Under the pieces are notes generated by a model. That model ran no database searches. It saw only the letters and a list, made by a program, of their open reading frames with translations, and was not told the DNA's origin. From contig CAZTCB010000033.1 of NCBI GenBank assembly GCA_964612455.1, positions 1 through 14,960 on the forward strand: DNA of 14,960 nucleotides, written 5' to 3'. The translations under genes and the position numbers were made by a program. The DNA comes from SFEB01 sp964612455 (GTDB taxonomy: Bacteria; Bacillota; Clostridia; Christensenellales; CAG-314). This document shows, in pieces, positions 12,922 through 14,960 of the stretch (positions are counted from its first letter, which is position 1; every line of letters starts with the position of its first letter).

Positions 12922-14703
12922 TTACACGTTTATCGCCTTCACCTGCTCTCCGTTCCAGATGATTACGGGCTTTGTGTCGGTACCGTAAATATAACCTTTT
13001 ACCTTGCTGGCACCACTACCATTAACAGATATTTTTGTACTACTCAAATTGATATTAGCAACAGTCGCTCCGTTGCCGTAACCTTTGCAGGAGTCGATAA
13101 CAATAGCGTCTCCGGTAGGATTGGCACCACTACCGTTGTAAGTATAGCTCGTGTACTCTTTAGTTGCCTTAAAAGTACCGCCCGTTATATTCATAGTCCC
13201 TGCTTTTTGGTATACAGCAGTACCTCCCTCTATGTAGCCGCCGTTAATATTGAGGATACCGACCTGCGGATGATAAACAGTAACATCATCACTCTTTAGC
13301 GTTCCGCCGTTAATCTCTATATAAGTGCCATCACTATTGCTACCGTTACCGCATAAAGCAAAATTACCTTTCTTGCACTCAATCAATCCACCGTTGATAT
13401 AGCACTTTGCATCTTGTCCTGCAACGAGAATAGGTGTAACTACTGCTGCCCCGTTGAAGTTACTTGCTCCCGTACTTATTATACTACCACCATTAACTAC
13501 GAGGGTACTTTCTCTTTCAACCTTAATCATTGCATAGTATTTACTATCATAAATGCCTTGAGTAATACCCTCTATCTCACCACTGTTCAGTACGAGTTGC
13601 CCGCCTTCTTTAATTACAATGAACCAGCGGTCATTTGTTTCATAGTTAGTACGTGTGAGTTTTCCGTTCTGCCCCGACGAAGTATCGACGACGGTAACGT
13701 TGGCGGTAATATCTAAAGCACAATTACTAAACGTCAACGTGTGTCCGTTTAAATCGAGGATAGTATCTTTATCGAGGGTTAAGCTCGTAGAAATCGTCTG
13801 ATCGTTACTTAATTTAAAATATCCACCCGCATTAGTCAGCGTGCTTTGGGTAGTGCCCGCGGGTTGCGTGGGTTGAGTTCCGGTTACGTTTACATCGGGA
13901 GCAATGGTGATGTTGCCGTTGTTGGTGACTGTTACGGTGTCGGTTCCTTCGGTGGAATCGGTGGATTTTGTAACCATGCTGACCGTTGCAGAAGACTCTA
14001 CTACTACGTGACCTTTTTTAACGGTTATTACGCCTACGGTGCCGTACGCATGGTAGGAGTCGGGAGCAACTGCCGTTACGTTGACGGTAGACGCGTTGCC
14101 GTAATGGTGTACCGTATCTTTATCTGCATCGATAGTCAACGTGCCGCCGTTGGTGCGAATAACTACTACCTGTGCGGAAGTGCTGCCCTTGTACGTCAAA
14201 TCGAGGTTTGTCGCGTATTTACCCGTGTCAAAACCGACTGTGAGGACGGTATCGTCAGGCAAAGCATTTTCGGAGTTCCAATAAACGGAATAGGTCTGAG
14301 CGGTAGGAAATTCTGCGTAAATTGCCCAGTATTGATAATCGGCGGGCTTGGTAGACGGACTAAACTCGGGTATGTACTCTATCGTACCGTCGTTGAGGTA
14401 GCAAAACAAGTCGTTTGCGCTATCCCAAAGGATTTCGTTGTCGGTCGCGCTTGCGTTGATTTTAGCAACGTCGTAACCAAACTCTGCCGCTGCCGCGAGA
14501 GCGTCGGTCATCGTCTTGTGACTGTCGGTATCCGCCGCCAACGCTGTGTTGAGGTTTTTGACCAACTGCGTGTCGTTGCTGATTTTAGCTTTCTTGATGA
14601 TACTGCTAAACGTCGGGATAAGTACAGCCGCCAAAATAGCAATGACCGCAATGACTACTACCAATTCTATGATAGTAAAGCCTTTTTTGTCGTTTCTTTT
14701 CAT
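12922..14703 (-). CDS. Prepilin-type protein fused to a beta-solenoid-like ectodomain
   Basis: The 593-residue protein starts with a textbook type IV prepilin leader: MKRNDKKG, a cleavage site between G8 and F9, Glu at position +5 (E13), and a hydrophobic helix to about residue 30, followed by the amphipathic helix FSSIIKKAKISNDTQL. A prepilin peptidase and pilus or pseudopilus machinery are expected elsewhere in the genome. From about residue 150 the chain is Thr/Val/Asn-rich beta structure. A PTQPAGTTQST linker near 277-287 leads to repeats of the type VNGGSI, INGGLI, INGGTL, INGGYI and ITGGTF (about 370-510), which read as rungs of a right-handed beta-solenoid. The protein is far longer than a normal pilin (about 150-180 residues), so it is more likely a displayed adhesin or carbohydrate-contacting subunit. 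AAAGGAG (14713-14719) lies 9 nt from the ATG. The DNA encoding the last ~245 residues has about half the CpG frequency of the first part. Confidence 0.9.
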   Translation of the reverse strand: MKRNDKKGFTIIELVVVIAVIAILAAVLIPTFSSIIKKAKISNDTQLVKNLNTALAADTDSHKTMTDALAAAAEFGYDVAKINASATDNEILWDSANDLFCYLNDGTIEYIPEFSPSTKPADYQYWAIYAEFPTAQTYSVYWNSENALPDDTVLTVGFDTGKYATNLDLTYKGSTSAQVVVIRTNGGTLTIDADKDTVHHYGNASTVNVTAVAPDSYHAYGTVGVITVKKGHVVVESSATVSMVTKSTDSTEGTDTVTVTNNGNITIAPDVNVTGTQPTQPAGTTQSTLTNAGGYFKLSNDQTISTSLTLDKDTILDLNGHTLTFSNCALDITANVTVVDTSSGQNGKLTRTNYETNDRWFIVIKEGGQLVLNSGEIEGITQGIYDSKYYAMIKVERESTLVVNGGSIISTGASNFNGAAVVTPILVAGQDAKCYINGGLIECKKGNFALCGNGSNSDGTYIEINGGTLKSDDVTVYHPQVGILNINGGYIEGGTAVYQKAGTMNITGGTFKATKEYTSYTYNGSGANPTGDAIVIDSCKGYGNGATVANINLSSTKISVNGSGASKVKGYIYGTDTKPVIIWNGEQVKAINV

Positions 14704-14743
14704 TTTTCTTTTCTCCTTTTTGAAAAATATTTTTTATTCTAAA

Positions 14744-14770
14744 CGTCACCTTTTTCGTGACGATTTTTTT
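14744..14770. other. Hairpin in the predicted prepilin leader
   Basis: CGTCAC (14744-14749) pairs with GTGACG (14757-14762) around a 7-nt loop, with a T7 tract on the plus-strand side. It looks like a terminator for plus-strand transcription, but no plus-strand gene precedes it. On the minus strand it would lie in the 5' leader of the prepilin mRNA, about 40 nt before the start codon. Confidence 0.4.
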
Positions 14771-14833
14771 CGTGTTTATTAGCCTTTTTCGCCGATATTT
14801 ATTTGACTTTTAGCCAAAACCGAGAATCGATTT

Positions 14834-14861
14834 TTTGTAGACAGAATATACATTCTGTCAC
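14834..14861 (-). promoter_or_regulatory. Candidate prepilin promoter overlapped by a 20-bp palindrome
   Basis: On the minus strand GTGACA (14856-14861) and TACAAA (14834-14839) are 16 nt apart. Between them lies the palindrome GACAGAAT-ATAC-ATTCTGTC (14840-14859), with perfect 8-bp arms and a 4-nt centre. Its position between the -35 and -10 fits a repressor operator. The -10 is poor, so the promoter itself is uncertain, while the palindrome is certain. The leader to the prepilin ATG would be about 120 nt. No recognisable cyclic-di-GMP riboswitch is seen in it. Confidence 0.45.
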
Positions 14862-14960
14862 CTTTTTTTAGAGGTAAAATAACAATCAAAAGACGGAAAA
14901 AGAGATAAACGGTACTAAAAAGGAAAAACAAAAACTAAAATCTATTAAAAAGGCATCGTT

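Noticed and set aside
13846..14742. Plus-strand open frame of 298 codons opposite the prepilin gene
   Set aside because: It is the antisense shadow of the prepilin gene; its Tyr/Arg/Gly/Val-rich composition is typical of a mirrored frame.
14704..14830. Cyclic-di-GMP riboswitch before the prepilin gene
   Set aside because: Clostridial pilin genes can have one, but I could not find the GEMM core motifs in this leader.
1..14960. CRISPR array, insertion sequence, tRNA or rRNA genes
   Set aside because: No regularly spaced repeats, transposase-like frames, or cloverleaf or rRNA-like segments were seen on either strand.

Overview
The window looks like chromosomal DNA from an anaerobic, low-to-moderate-GC Gram-positive bacterium, probably an uncultured gut-type Clostridia. 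The basis is the hrcA-grpE-dnaK-dnaJ order under a perfect CIRCE element, a 610-residue Gram-positive-length DnaK, AGGAGG-type ribosome binding sites, sigma-A-like promoters, and oxygen-sensitive radical SAM chemistry. The exact lineage cannot be fixed from the sequence alone.

Positions 1-5176 (minus strand) hold the class I heat-shock operon. A promoter at about 5143-5176 and the CIRCE operator at 5110-5136 lead into hrcA, grpE, dnaK and dnaJ, closed by a hairpin terminator at 207-260. HrcA represses its own operon, and DnaK-DnaJ-GrpE form the refolding machine.

Positions 5236-9245 (minus strand) hold two transcription units in series. The first, with a TTGAGT-N17-TATAAT promoter, encodes a DUF4438 protein and, 3 bp later, a PflX/COG1313-type radical SAM protein. 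The second has its own extended -10 promoter. It encodes a very unusual P1B-like heavy-metal ATPase that keeps eight predicted membrane helices and the CPC motif but lacks the actuator and nucleotide-binding domains and has lost the DKTGT phosphorylation motif. A phosphoglycolate-phosphatase-like HAD hydrolase follows. This stripped-down transporter is the strongest candidate for something undescribed.

Positions 9376-10002 carry upp (uracil salvage) on the plus strand, ending in a hairpin terminator shared with the convergent gene. Positions 10079-11989 (minus strand) carry a single-pass surface protein with MBG/YDG-type repeats and a TetR-family regulator, separated by a terminator. A type I phosphoribosyltransferase is transcribed divergently from the TetR gene. 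The roughly 280-bp gap between them holds an 88-bp imperfect inverted repeat, two good promoters and a structured leader of about 99 nt.

Positions 12922-14703 (minus strand) encode a 593-residue protein with a type IV prepilin leader fused to a predicted beta-solenoid. The DNA of its C-terminal part is clearly poorer in CpG than the rest, which suggests a mosaic gene. Its promoter region carries a 20-bp palindrome between -35-like and -10-like boxes. No rRNA, tRNA, CRISPR array or insertion sequence was seen.
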